NCBI GenBank assembly: GCA_964354255.1
Contig: CAYGYX010000003.1
Span: 21,887 to 85,886 of the forward strand
From: VGBK01 sp964354255
GTDB taxonomy: Bacteria; Actinomycetota; Acidimicrobiia; Spongiisociales; UBA11373
Length of the DNA: 64,000 nucleotides
Direction: 5' to 3'
A program made the translations under genes and the position numbers. Every line of letters begins with the position of its first letter. The stretch's first letter is position 1. Under the pieces are notes generated by a model, which saw nothing but the letters and a program-made list of their open reading frames with translations, had not been told where the DNA came from and made no database searches. Below, piece after piece: positions 36,133 to 44,505 of this stretch.

Positions 36133-37658
36133 GGACAGGTTCCCGAGATGGTGGAGGTGCGATTGGAGCCGGACACCACCGTGACGTTCTTCTCCCCCAG
36201 GATCGCCCCGTTGGCCAGGCAGCGCTTGGCCACCCGCCAGGTGCCGGGAAGAGCCACGAAGGAGGCCTGGCCGCTGGCGTTGACCGGCATGTACACCCAT
36301 TCGCCCGTTCCCTGCCGGTAGCGAAACTCCGCCCGCTGCCCGCCGAGGAGCCCCATGGTGCCCCTGCCCGAGGGGCGGGTGAGGTTCAGCGTCACACTGG
36401 CCGTCTCGGCGGGGTCGAAGACGACCGACGCCGGGCCGTGGCCCCACAGGGTGGAGGCGGTGGCGGTGAAGTCCGTCCCCTCCTCGAGTTCGAGGGAGGC
36501 CTGGCCGTTGGCCCCGGTAGTGACCGTGAGCAGGCCACTCGTGGGATGGGGCACGCTCACCGTGGCGCCGTTCAACAACCGCCCCGTGTTGTCCTTGACA
36601 GTGAAAGTGACCGTCCGTTGCTGCACCGGCGCCGGCTCCAGCTCGACGGTGAGGTAGTGGTCGGGGTCCGGGTAGTTGCCAGGGATGTTCACCGACAGGT
36701 CCGTATGGGAGATGTACCCGGTCGCGGCCACGGTGATGTCGTAAGCGTCGGGAATCAGGCCGGTGATGGTGTACTGGCCGGCGGGGTAGTCGGTCTGCTC
36801 GTGGCTGGGGTTGTGCAGCAGGGAGACGCTGGCCCCGTCGATGGGCAGGCCCGTTTCCTGGTCGGTCACCGTGGTGAGCAGACGGGCCGGCCGGTAGACC
36901 CGCAGCAGCGTCTCGGCCAGGTTGCCGGCACTCACGACGATCTGGTTCAGGCCGTCGGCGATGTCCTCGGGGTGGAGGACCCAGCCATCGGCGACGGCCA
37001 ACTCGACCAAGTACGTGGCGGGCTGGATGGCCGGGAACACCTGCTCGGCGGTGCGCGCCCTGGAGCGGATGGCGGTGGCGGGTGCCGCGCGCACCTGGAG
37101 CTCCGGGAGCACGAAGGTGCCCGTGGCGAAAGGCTCGTGGGCAACGACGGTCACCCGGGCGTTGGCGATACCCTCGTGGGTGCCGATGGCCGGAGGAGCC
37201 AGGATCGTCTGGACCAGCACCGGCTCGCGCTGTCCCTCCCACGTCACCGAGACCTGAACGGCTTTGTAGTCCACCCCGGGGTCCCAGGCCCCCGGCACCC
37301 CATCTCCGCCCTGGTCGATGACTTCTAGGCCGGTCAGCGACCCGGCGTAGGAGATGACGATCTCGAGGTGATAGTCACGCCCTTCCACGGTGACGTCCCG
37401 GCTCGTCGGCACCACCCCCGACGGGGTGTACCCGGGGTTGCCCACGTCCTCGTAATCCAGGGCGCGCATCGCCTCCAGTTCCGCCTGCGCCAGGCGCTCC
37501 CCAATCGACAGGCGGCGGGAGTCCGTGAACTGGTGGAGGGCAACCACGACCGGCTGGATGCTCAACACGAGGGCGATGGCCAGGAGCGTGACTGCCACCA
37601 TGGCCTCTACCACCGAGAAGCCCTTATCGCCACGCGAAAGGCGACATGACAAGCGCAC
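36129..37658 (-). CDS. Large PilV-like pilin fused to two Ig/carboxypeptidase-regulatory-like domains
   Basis: First gene of the cassette, 509 residues. A type IV prepilin leader (SRGDKG|FSVVE, cut after Gly13) and helix are followed by a pilin globular domain (about 45-155) and a linker domain (160-255). Two beta-sandwich repeats follow, resembling carboxypeptidase-regulatory/CnaB-like modules: about 259-342 (TDQETGLPIDGASVSL ... GQYTITGLIPDAYDITV) and about 348-430 (KDNTGRLLNGATVSV ... GANGQASLELEEG). The C-terminal beta region ends with GTCP. Minor pilins are usually 150-250 residues, so this is an unusual tip-adhesin-like form. It starts at GTG 37658 after a 115-base spacer. Confidence 0.8.
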   Translation of the reverse strand: MRLSCRLSRGDKGFSVVEAMVAVTLLAIALVLSIQPVVVALHQFTDSRRLSIGERLAQAELEAMRALDYEDVGNPGYTPSGVVPTSRDVTVEGRDYHLEIVISYAGSLTGLEVIDQGGDGVPGAWDPGVDYKAVQVSVTWEGQREPVLVQTILAPPAIGTHEGIANARVTVVAHEPFATGTFVLPELQVRAAPATAIRSRARTAEQVFPAIQPATYLVELAVADGWVLHPEDIADGLNQIVVSAGNLAETLLRVYRPARLLTTVTDQETGLPIDGASVSLLHNPSHEQTDYPAGQYTITGLIPDAYDITVAATGYISHTDLSVNIPGNYPDPDHYLTVELEPAPVQQRTVTFTVKDNTGRLLNGATVSVPHPTSGLLTVTTGANGQASLELEEGTDFTATASTLWGHGPASVVFDPAETASVTLNLTRPSGRGTMGLLGGQRAEFRYRQGTGEWVYMPVNASGQASFVALPGTWRVAKRCLANGAILGEKNVTVVSGSNRTSTISGTCP

Positions 37659-37773
37659 GATAGTTACTCTCGGTAGTCATCCGGGCTACCTTGAGTGGTT
37701 TTGGGCTGGCAGGCAGGTCCTCGGGAGCCCTCTTCCCTGGGGTGGCGATCCCCGGTGCCCCCGCCCGGGACCT
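37659..37773 (-). other. Spacer upstream of the minor-pilin cassette
   Basis: 115 bases between rel and the pilin cassette. The part next to the pilin start (37659-37710) is visibly less GC-rich than its surroundings and includes a GGTAG/CTACC inverted repeat (37672-37676 with 37686-37690). It is a plausible promoter/operator for the cassette, but no firm -10/-35 pair was found. Confidence 0.35.
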
Positions 37774-39972
37774 CTACCGCTCCTCACCCCCCGGCGCCGC
37801 CGCCCGGAACGCGTCGAAGACCCCCTCGACCCCCTTGACCTCGGCCAGGGCCCGGGCCAGGTCCTCCCGGGCGGCCACCTCGACCTGGAAGAGGAGCACT
37901 GCGGTCCGATCGCGGGCAAGGCGCGACGACGAGGCGGTGATGTCGAGCCCGACGTCGCCCAGCGCAGCGATGACGTCGCGCAGCAGCTTGGGCCGGTCGA
38001 GGGCCTCCACCTGCATCCACGCCGAGTACGTGCCGGCCTGCTCCGCCCCCCACTCCACCTCCACCATGCGCTCGGCCCCCAGGGCCCCGATGTTGGTGCA
38101 GTCCGCCCGGTGCACCGAGACCCCCCGGCCCACCGTCACGAACCCGACGATGTCGTCGCCGGGGACCGGGGAACAGCAACGGGCCAGGCGCACCCACATG
38201 TCCTCGAGCCCCTCGACGATGACCCCCTTGCCCAGCGGCCGCTCCCGGGGGGGCGGCAGCCGCTCGGGCACCTCCTCCGCGGGCGCCTCCTCCTCCGGGC
38301 GCACCAGGCGCACCAGGCGCTGCACGGCGGTCGCCGCCTGGGCGCCCCCCTCCCCCACCGCCTGGTAGAGGCTGTCGGCGTCGTGGAAGCCGAGCGACTC
38401 GGCCACCTCGACCATGGCCGCGTCACGGGCGGCGGCGCTGAGCCCCAGCCCCTCCCGGCGCAGCAGGCGGGCCACCTGCTCCCGCCCCTCGCCCACCGCC
38501 ACCTCACGGTGCTCCCGGCTGAACCACTGGCGGATCTTGGCGGCGGCGCGCGCCGTGCGCACGAACCCCAGCCAGTCGCGGCTCGGCCCGTGGTCCTCCG
38601 ACTTGGTGGTGAGCACTTCGACGATGTCCCCCGACTCCAGCCGGGTGCTCAAGGGGACCAGCCGGCCGTTCACCCGGGCCCCGGTGCAGCGGTGGCCCAC
38701 CTCGGTGTGCACCGCGTAGGCCAGGTCCACCGGCGTCGCCCCCCGGGGCAGGCTCTTCACCTCGCCCTTGGGGGTCAGGACGAACACCTCGTCCTGGTAC
38801 AGGTCGAGCTTCAGGTTGGCCAGGAACTCCTCGGGGTTCTCGTATTCGTGCGGGAGAAAGGCGATGGAACGCACCCCCTCCACCTCCTCGGGGGGCGTGC
38901 CCTCCTTGTACACCCAGTGGGCGGCGATACCTCGCTCCGCCCGCTCGTGCATCTCCTCGGTGCGGATCTGCACCTCGATGGGCTTGCGGTCGGGGCCGAG
39001 GACGGTGGTGTGCAGGCTCTGGTAGAGATTGAACTTGGGCATGGCGATGTAGTCCTTGAACCGCCCCTGCACCGGCGGCCAGTGGGTGTGCACCATGCCC
39101 AGGGCGGCGTAGCAGTCGGCCACCCGCTTGGTGATGACGCGGATGCCGATCAGGTCGTGGATGTCCTCGAAGGGGCGGCCGGCGTCCACCATCTTGCGGT
39201 AGATGGAGTAAGAGTGCTTAGGGCGCCCGGAGACGGTGGCGCCGATGGCCTGCTCGGCGAGCAGCCGTTCCACCTCGGCGACGAACTCCTCGATGTACGC
39301 GTCGCGCTTGGCCGCCCGGGTGCGCAGCAGCTCCTGGATCTCGGCGTGGCGTCGGGGGTGGAGGATGGCAAAGCAGCGGTCCTCCAGCTCGTGCTTGATC
39401 CGCTGCACACCGAGGCGGTGCGCCAGCGGGGCGTAGACGTCCAGGGTGAGCGCGGCGATTCGCAGCTGCTTCTCCTCGGGCAGGGCATACAGGGTGCGCA
39501 CGTTGTGGAGGCGGTCGGCGAGCTTGATGAGCAGCACCCGGACGTCGCGGGCCATGGCGATGACCATCTTGCGGATGGTGGCCGCCTGGGCCTCCTCCAG
39601 GTTGCCGTAGCTGACCCGGTCCAGCTTGGTTACCCCGTCGATGAGCTCGGCCACCGTGCCCCCGAAGGTGGCTCGCACCTGATCCAGGGTGAGTTCGGTG
39701 TCCTCGAGGGCGTCGTGGAGCAGGGCGGCGGCAATCGACTCAGCGTCCAGCCCATAACCGGCCAGGATGTGCGCCACCGCCAGGGGATGGGTGATGTAGG
39801 GGTCACCGGTGCGGCGCACCTGGCCCTCGTGTGCCTGCCGGGCGGCGGCATAGGCCCGCAGGATCAGGTCCCGGTCCCCGCCGGGGAAGTGCCGCCGGAA
39901 CTCGGACAGCACCGGCTCCAGCTCGGCGGGGACGTCGTCTGCCCCAGCCGGAGAGCCCTCGGGCAGGGTCAT
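37774..39972 (-). CDS. relA: Bifunctional (p)ppGpp synthetase/hydrolase Rel
   Basis: Makes and degrades the stringent-response alarmone. It has 732 residues. The hydrolase HD domain is intact (THPLAVAHIL; LLHDALEDT with HD at 86-87; KLADRLHNVRTL). The synthetase has RPKHSYSIYRKM and DLIGIRVI, with the RFKD form of the RxKD motif typical of bifunctional enzymes. TGS (near 395-455), a zinc-finger-like domain (RCCSPVPGDD) and ACT (about 650-725) follow. ATG at 39972. It follows secF, as in the actinobacterial secD-secF-(apt)-relA order, but apt is absent. Confidence 0.96.
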   Translation of the reverse strand: MTLPEGSPAGADDVPAELEPVLSEFRRHFPGGDRDLILRAYAAARQAHEGQVRRTGDPYITHPLAVAHILAGYGLDAESIAAALLHDALEDTELTLDQVRATFGGTVAELIDGVTKLDRVSYGNLEEAQAATIRKMVIAMARDVRVLLIKLADRLHNVRTLYALPEEKQLRIAALTLDVYAPLAHRLGVQRIKHELEDRCFAILHPRRHAEIQELLRTRAAKRDAYIEEFVAEVERLLAEQAIGATVSGRPKHSYSIYRKMVDAGRPFEDIHDLIGIRVITKRVADCYAALGMVHTHWPPVQGRFKDYIAMPKFNLYQSLHTTVLGPDRKPIEVQIRTEEMHERAERGIAAHWVYKEGTPPEEVEGVRSIAFLPHEYENPEEFLANLKLDLYQDEVFVLTPKGEVKSLPRGATPVDLAYAVHTEVGHRCTGARVNGRLVPLSTRLESGDIVEVLTTKSEDHGPSRDWLGFVRTARAAAKIRQWFSREHREVAVGEGREQVARLLRREGLGLSAAARDAAMVEVAESLGFHDADSLYQAVGEGGAQAATAVQRLVRLVRPEEEAPAEEVPERLPPPRERPLGKGVIVEGLEDMWVRLARCCSPVPGDDIVGFVTVGRGVSVHRADCTNIGALGAERMVEVEWGAEQAGTYSAWMQVEALDRPKLLRDVIAALGDVGLDITASSSRLARDRTAVLLFQVEVAAREDLARALAEVKGVEGVFDAFRAAAPGGEER

Positions 39973-40043
39973 GGCCGCTCACCCCCCGTGCCGGGCGGGA
40001 GGCCCGACGACAAAACGCGGGGCCCGGGGCCGTCCATCCCGGG

Positions 40044-40049
40044 ATTGTA
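40044..40049 (-). promoter_or_regulatory. Possible -10 element for rel
   Basis: TACAAT on the minus strand lies in the 89-base secF-rel spacer, 72 bases before the rel ATG. No good -35 is spaced 16-18 bases upstream. The hexamer lies in the loop of an imperfectly placed hairpin formed by GGGCCGTC (40060-40053) and GACGGCCC (40034-40027 region). Confidence 0.3.
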
Positions 40050-40061
40050 CGACGGCCCGAG

Positions 40062-41132
40062 TCAGCGCTGGCGGCGGCGCTTCTTGGGGGGCCTGGGCAC
40101 CGCCCCGGTGACCCCGGCGAGGACCGAGGCGGACTCGGGCTCGGGGACGGCCACCAGCGCCCGGGCGGCGAACTCGTCCTCCGTCCCCTTGCGCCCCAGG
40201 CGGTGCCGGACCCGCTGCCAATGCTCCTCCCGCTCCTTCCAGATCGCCACCAGTTCGGCGCCGAGGAAGATCGAGGAGTAGGTGCCGGCGGCGATCCCGA
40301 TGAACAGGCCGAGGGCGAACTCGCGCAGGGTGGCCGCCCCCAACAGGTAGGAGCCCACGAACAGCAGGCTGCCGACGGGGAGGAGCGTGGTCAGGGAGGT
40401 GTTGATGGAGCGCATCAGCACCTGGTTGATCGACATGTTGACGATGGCGGAGATCGTGTGGCGCTCGCCGCGTTCGACGATGTTCTCCTTGATCTTGTCG
40501 AACACCACCACGGTGTCGTACAGGGAGTAGCCGAGGATGGTGAGCACGGCGATCACCGTCGCCGGGGTCACCTCGAAGCCGATCAGCGCGTAGATGCCGG
40601 CAGTGAGGACCAGATCATGCGCCAGTTCCACAATGGCCGCCGCGGCCATCATCCACTCCAGCCGCCACCATATGAACAGCGAGACCACGACCAGAAAGAC
40701 GATGAGGGCGCGCACGGCGGACTCGGTCACCGACCGGCCGAAGGTGGGGCCCACCGTCTGGCGGCTGACCAGGTCGAGATCCTCGATGCCGACCACCTCG
40801 GCCACCGCCGCCACCATGCCGTCCTCCGCCTCCGGAGTCAGCTCGGCGGTCTGCACCCGGATGCCGGCCCCGTCCCCGGTCAGCTGCACCTTGGCCCCCT
40901 CGAGGCCGATCCCGACGAGGGCGTCGCGCACGTCGGTCACCGAGGCCCCCGCCGGGTTGTCGCACTCGATGAGCGAGCCGCCCACGAAGTCCACGCTCAG
41001 GTTCAGGCCGCGCAGGCCCAGCGCGAGGGCGGAGACCACCATGAGCACCGCCGACAGCCCGAACCACCAGCGGCGCCGGCCGACGAAGTCGAAATGGGTC
41101 TCCCCGTGGTAGAGGCGCCTGACCAGGCTCAT
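40062..41132 (-). CDS. secF: Protein translocase subunit SecF
   Basis: RND-like membrane protein that helps SecYEG-driven export with the proton gradient. It has 356 residues with six predicted membrane helices, a periplasmic-side domain (about 45-135) after LNLSVDFVGGS and the conserved GYSLYDTVVVFDKIKEN. A basic C-terminal tail (PPKKRRRQR) is cytoplasmic. ATG at 41132 overlaps the secD stop as ATGA. Confidence 0.96.
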   Translation of the reverse strand: MSLVRRLYHGETHFDFVGRRRWWFGLSAVLMVVSALALGLRGLNLSVDFVGGSLIECDNPAGASVTDVRDALVGIGLEGAKVQLTGDGAGIRVQTAELTPEAEDGMVAAVAEVVGIEDLDLVSRQTVGPTFGRSVTESAVRALIVFLVVVSLFIWWRLEWMMAAAAIVELAHDLVLTAGIYALIGFEVTPATVIAVLTILGYSLYDTVVVFDKIKENIVERGERHTISAIVNMSINQVLMRSINTSLTTLLPVGSLLFVGSYLLGAATLREFALGLFIGIAAGTYSSIFLGAELVAIWKEREEHWQRVRHRLGRKGTEDEFAARALVAVPEPESASVLAGVTGAVPRPPKKRRRQR

Positions 41133-42877
41133 TGCTCCACCTCCTGGGGGAGGCCGGTAGCCCCTCGGATGCTGAACCAGCCCCCCTCACCGAGGCGGGT
41201 GAGCCCGAGCAAGGCCACGGCCGGACGCGTGAAGAAGTAGGTCACCGCCAGGTCGGTGACGGTGGCGATGCCCAGCGCCAGGGCGAAGCCCTTCACCGAC
41301 CCTACCGCCAGCATGAAGAGGAGCACCGACGCGGCCAGGGACACCGTGTCGGCGGTGACCATGGTGCGGAAGGCCCGGCCGAAACCGTGGTCGATGCCGG
41401 CTCGCAGCGAGTGGCCCCGATGCACCTCCTCCTTGATGCGTTCGAAGTAGACGACGTACGAGTCGCTGGTGATGCCGATGGCCACGATCACCCCGGCGAT
41501 GCCGGCGAGGGTCAGCGTCACTCCCTGCAGTTCCCCCAGCAGCGAGAAGACCACCAGCACGATCGAGCCGAAGACGGTGAGGCCGATTACGTTGACCAGG
41601 CCCAGCGCCCGGTAGTACAGGATCATGGCAGCCACGACGAGCGCCAGGCCGGCGGCACCGGCGATGAGGCCGGCCCGCAGCGAGTCGGATCCCAACGTCG
41701 CCGAGATCGACTCGACGCTCGGCATCGAGAAGGCGACCGGCAGGGAGCCGTAGCGGAGCACCACCGCCAGGTCGCGGGCCGCCTGCTCCACGTTGCCCCC
41801 GGTGCCCATGGTGATCACCGCCCGGCCGCCGGGAATGCCGGTCTCGGGGGTGATCTCGGCGTCCATCTGGGGCGCCGACTGCACGTCGCCGTCGAGCACG
41901 ATGGCGAAGCGGCGCCGAGCGTCGCCGACGCTGTAGCCGGCCAGTTCCTTGGTCACCTCTTCGAACTTGGTAGCGCCTACGTCGTTGAAGTCGAGTTGGA
42001 CCACCCACTGGCCCACCCCGCCGGTGCTCACCCCGAACGGCACCCCGCTGCCGCTGGCGCCCTGCTGGATGAAGGCGGCCTGCGCGTCGGCCAGGTCGCT
42101 TCCCAGCACCCGGGCCGGACCGCAATGGAACACCTCGCCGGTGTCGGCGTCGGTCAGCCAGGCCTCCTTGGTGGGGTCGTCGCTGAGGGTGAGGCCCGTT
42201 TCCCCGTCGACACACCCGGGCTGCTCGGCGACGGCCTGCTCCTGGTCACACAACGCGATCCCCTCGGGGAGCACCGGGGTCAGGTCGGGCGGCTCGGCGG
42301 GCACGGTCGTGGTGGTGGTCGCGGCCCCCGCCTCGGTGGTGGTGGTCGTCGTCGCGGCGATGGTGGTCGTCGAAGAGGTCGTCGTCGAGGATGTACTGCT
42401 CGAGCCGGCGCCGGCCGTCGTCGTGGTGGTCTCGCCGGGCACCGTGGTGGTGGTCGTCGTGGTGGTGGTAGTCGACTCCTGGTAGTCCAGAGCGTCGGCC
42501 AGCAACGGGCTCACCCCGTAGGAGTTCACCGCCAGCACCGGCCGGAAGGCGAGCTGGCCGGTGGTGCCCACCGCATCGAGGGCCCGCTGCCGATCGGTCA
42601 CCCCAGGCAGCTGCACCTCGATGCTGCGGAGGCCGGCCACGGCCACTTCCGGCTCCTGGACCCCGCCCAGGGCCTCGATGCGGCGCCGGATGACCTCGAC
42701 CGTCTTGTCGAGCACATCTCGCTCGGTGCCCTCGGGCGCCTCGAGCAGCACCGAGAAGCCGCCCTGCAAGTCGAGGCCCAGCCGGGGTGTGATCCCCAGG
42801 GCCAGAATGACGATCAGCAACCCCCAGGACAGGACGAGAGTGGTGACCAGCGTGATCAGCGCGGCGCGCCGCGACAT
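41129..42877 (-). CDS. secD: Protein translocase subunit SecD with Thr-rich insert
   Basis: Partner of SecF, 582 residues with six predicted helices and a large P1 extracytoplasmic domain. Typical motifs are LGLDLQGG (34-40 region), GRAVITMGT and the membrane segment GLVNVIGLTVFGS followed by AIGITSDSYVVYFERIKEE, where Ser replaces the commoner Val/Ile-Asp of VDANV. Residues 135-191 are an insert made almost wholly of Thr and Ser (encoded by 42305-42475) that splits P1. ATG at 42877, four bases after yajC. Confidence 0.95.
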   Translation of the reverse strand: MSRRAALITLVTTLVLSWGLLIVILALGITPRLGLDLQGGFSVLLEAPEGTERDVLDKTVEVIRRRIEALGGVQEPEVAVAGLRSIEVQLPGVTDRQRALDAVGTTGQLAFRPVLAVNSYGVSPLLADALDYQESTTTTTTTTTTVPGETTTTTAGAGSSSTSSTTTSSTTTIAATTTTTTEAGAATTTTTVPAEPPDLTPVLPEGIALCDQEQAVAEQPGCVDGETGLTLSDDPTKEAWLTDADTGEVFHCGPARVLGSDLADAQAAFIQQGASGSGVPFGVSTGGVGQWVVQLDFNDVGATKFEEVTKELAGYSVGDARRRFAIVLDGDVQSAPQMDAEITPETGIPGGRAVITMGTGGNVEQAARDLAVVLRYGSLPVAFSMPSVESISATLGSDSLRAGLIAGAAGLALVVAAMILYYRALGLVNVIGLTVFGSIVLVVFSLLGELQGVTLTLAGIAGVIVAIGITSDSYVVYFERIKEEVHRGHSLRAGIDHGFGRAFRTMVTADTVSLAASVLLFMLAVGSVKGFALALGIATVTDLAVTYFFTRPAVALLGLTRLGEGGWFSIRGATGLPQEVEQ

Positions 42878-42881
42878 GTTG

Positions 42882-43322
42882 CTATCGGCCCTTCGGGGTC
42901 ACCTTGCCGGCCAGGGCCCGGCGCGCTACCCGCAGCTTCCCGCCGCCTTCGACCTGGATCACCGCGGTGTCGGTCTCCGTGTCGAAGTACTCGATGGTCC
43001 CGTAGATGCCCCCGATGGTCTGCACCTCGTCGCCGACCCCCAGGGAGGACTGCAGATCCTGCTGTTTGCGCTGACGAGTGCGCTGCGGCCGTATCAGAAG
43101 AAAGTAGAAGAGGCCGCCGATCACCACGGCGTACATGACGATGGTCAGGATCATGTTGCCTGAGCTCGAAGTGGAGCCGTCGGCGGTGGTGGTGGCGGTC
43201 GTGTCCCCGGCGCTGGTCGAGGTCTCCTCCGACGTGGGGATACAGCCCGCCAGCACCGTGGCAACCGCCGCCAGGGCGAGGAAGCCCAGGCGGACGACGC
43301 CCCGGGCACGGTTCTTGAGCAT
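42882..43322 (-). CDS. yajC: YajC-like Sec accessory protein with a lipoprotein signal
   Basis: Small translocase partner of SecDF. The YajC core (about 85-146) has one membrane helix (MILTIVMYAVVIGGLFYFLLI, residues about 56 onward of the mature part, given here as MILTIVMYAVV and GGLFYFLLI) followed by RPQRTRQRKQQ and the GDEVQTIGGIYGTI domain. Unusually, the start at ATG 43322 (with GGAGGAG just upstream) adds a signal peptide ending in the lipobox VLAGC and a Ser/Thr-rich spacer. The protein would be both lipid-anchored outside and membrane-spanning. It has 146 residues. Confidence 0.88.
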   Translation of the reverse strand: MLKNRARGVVRLGFLALAAVATVLAGCIPTSEETSTSAGDTTATTTADGSTSSSGNMILTIVMYAVVIGGLFYFLLIRPQRTRQRKQQDLQSSLGVGDEVQTIGGIYGTIEYFDTETDTAVIQVEGGGKLRVARRALAGKVTPKGR

Positions 43323-43377
43323 CACTCCTCCGAGAGATCCGGCAGCCAGAGCCCCCGCCGGCGGGGCGAGAGCCGGG

Positions 43378-44505
43378 TCATCGTAGTCGTCCCGGGGCAG
43401 AGCGGGTTCCACGAGCCGCTGCCAGCCCTTCCCGGTAAGCGGCGAACCCCCCCGCCGCCACCGCCCGGCGCGCTCCCGTCAGCACTCCCAGGGTGTAGGT
43501 GAGGTTGTGGATGCTGAGCAGGCGATGGCCCAGCAGCTCACCCGTGACCCGCAGGTGGCGCAGGTAGGCGAGGGAGTAGCGCCGGCAAGTGAGGCAGGCG
43601 CATTCCGGGTCGATGGGCCCCTCCTCGGCCGCCAGTTCGGCCCGTCGCACCGCATAGTCGCCGAGTCGCGAGAGGACCTTGCCGTGGCGGGCGAGGCGGG
43701 TGGGCCAGACGCAGTCGAACAGGTCGCACCCCCGCGCCACCGCCTCCAGCACCCCTTCGGTGTCGCCCAGTCCCATCAAGTAGCGCACCCGGTCCAAGGG
43801 CAAAGCGCCCACCGCCGCCTCCAGGGCGGCGTTGCGCTCTCCCGGAGCTTCGCCCACCGCCAGGCCTCCGATCCCGAACCCGGGGAACCCCAGCGCGGCG
43901 GTGCGGGCGGCGCTCTCCGCCCGCAGGCCGGGGTCGGTACCCCCCTGCACGATGCCGAAGAGGGCCTGGTCGGCCCGCGTGTGGGCGGAGGCCGACCGCT
44001 CGGCCCAGCGCAGGGTGCGCTCCATGGCCCGGCTCACCTGCTCGGGCGGCGCCGGGAGCGCCACCGGCACGTCGAGAGCCATGGCGATGTCGGGCCCGAG
44101 GCGCTCCTGGACCGCCACCGCCCCTTCGGGAGTCAGCCGCACGGCCGACCCGTCGTAGGCCGATCGGAAGGCCACGCCGTCCTCGTCGACCCGGGGCTCC
44201 AGCGAGAGCACCTGGTACCCGCCCGAGTCGGTGAGGATCGGCCCCTCCCAGGCCATGAAGGGGTGCAGCCCCCCCAGCCGGGCCACGGTCTCGGCCCCGG
44301 GGCGGAGCATGAGGTGATAGGTGTTGGCCAGCAGCATCACCGCCCCCGCCTCGGCCAGGTCGCGCGAGTCGAGGGTACGCACCGTGCCCCGGGTCCCCAC
44401 CGGCATGAAGGCCGGCGTGGGCACCTCACCGTGGGGGGTGGCCAGCACCCCCGCCCGGGCGGCGCCGTCGCGGTGCTCCAGGCGGAACGACACCCCCTCG
44501 CTCAT
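43378..44505 (-). CDS. tgt: Queuine/preQ1 tRNA-guanine transglycosylase
   Basis: Exchanges guanine 34 for preQ1 in GUN anticodons. It has 375 residues with TDSGGYQVLSL (catalytic base region), GIVQGGTD, GIGGLAVGE, the nucleophile region LFDCVWPTRLARHG and the zinc site CACLTCRRYSLAYLRHL with a downstream His. ATG at 44505 overlaps queA as ATGA. With queA it covers the last steps of queuosine synthesis; preQ1 synthesis genes are not in the window. Confidence 0.96.
   Translation of the reverse strand: MSEGVSFRLEHRDGAARAGVLATPHGEVPTPAFMPVGTRGTVRTLDSRDLAEAGAVMLLANTYHLMLRPGAETVARLGGLHPFMAWEGPILTDSGGYQVLSLEPRVDEDGVAFRSAYDGSAVRLTPEGAVAVQERLGPDIAMALDVPVALPAPPEQVSRAMERTLRWAERSASAHTRADQALFGIVQGGTDPGLRAESAARTAALGFPGFGIGGLAVGEAPGERNAALEAAVGALPLDRVRYLMGLGDTEGVLEAVARGCDLFDCVWPTRLARHGKVLSRLGDYAVRRAELAAEEGPIDPECACLTCRRYSLAYLRHLRVTGELLGHRLLSIHNLTYTLGVLTGARRAVAAGGFAAYREGLAAARGTRSAPGRLR

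Noticed and set aside
37525..40281. Very long open frame (over 900 codons) on the plus strand opposite rel
   Set aside because: Its product is His/Gly/Pro-rich without motifs, and the minus strand encodes an intact Rel. Long antisense frames are expected at this GC content.
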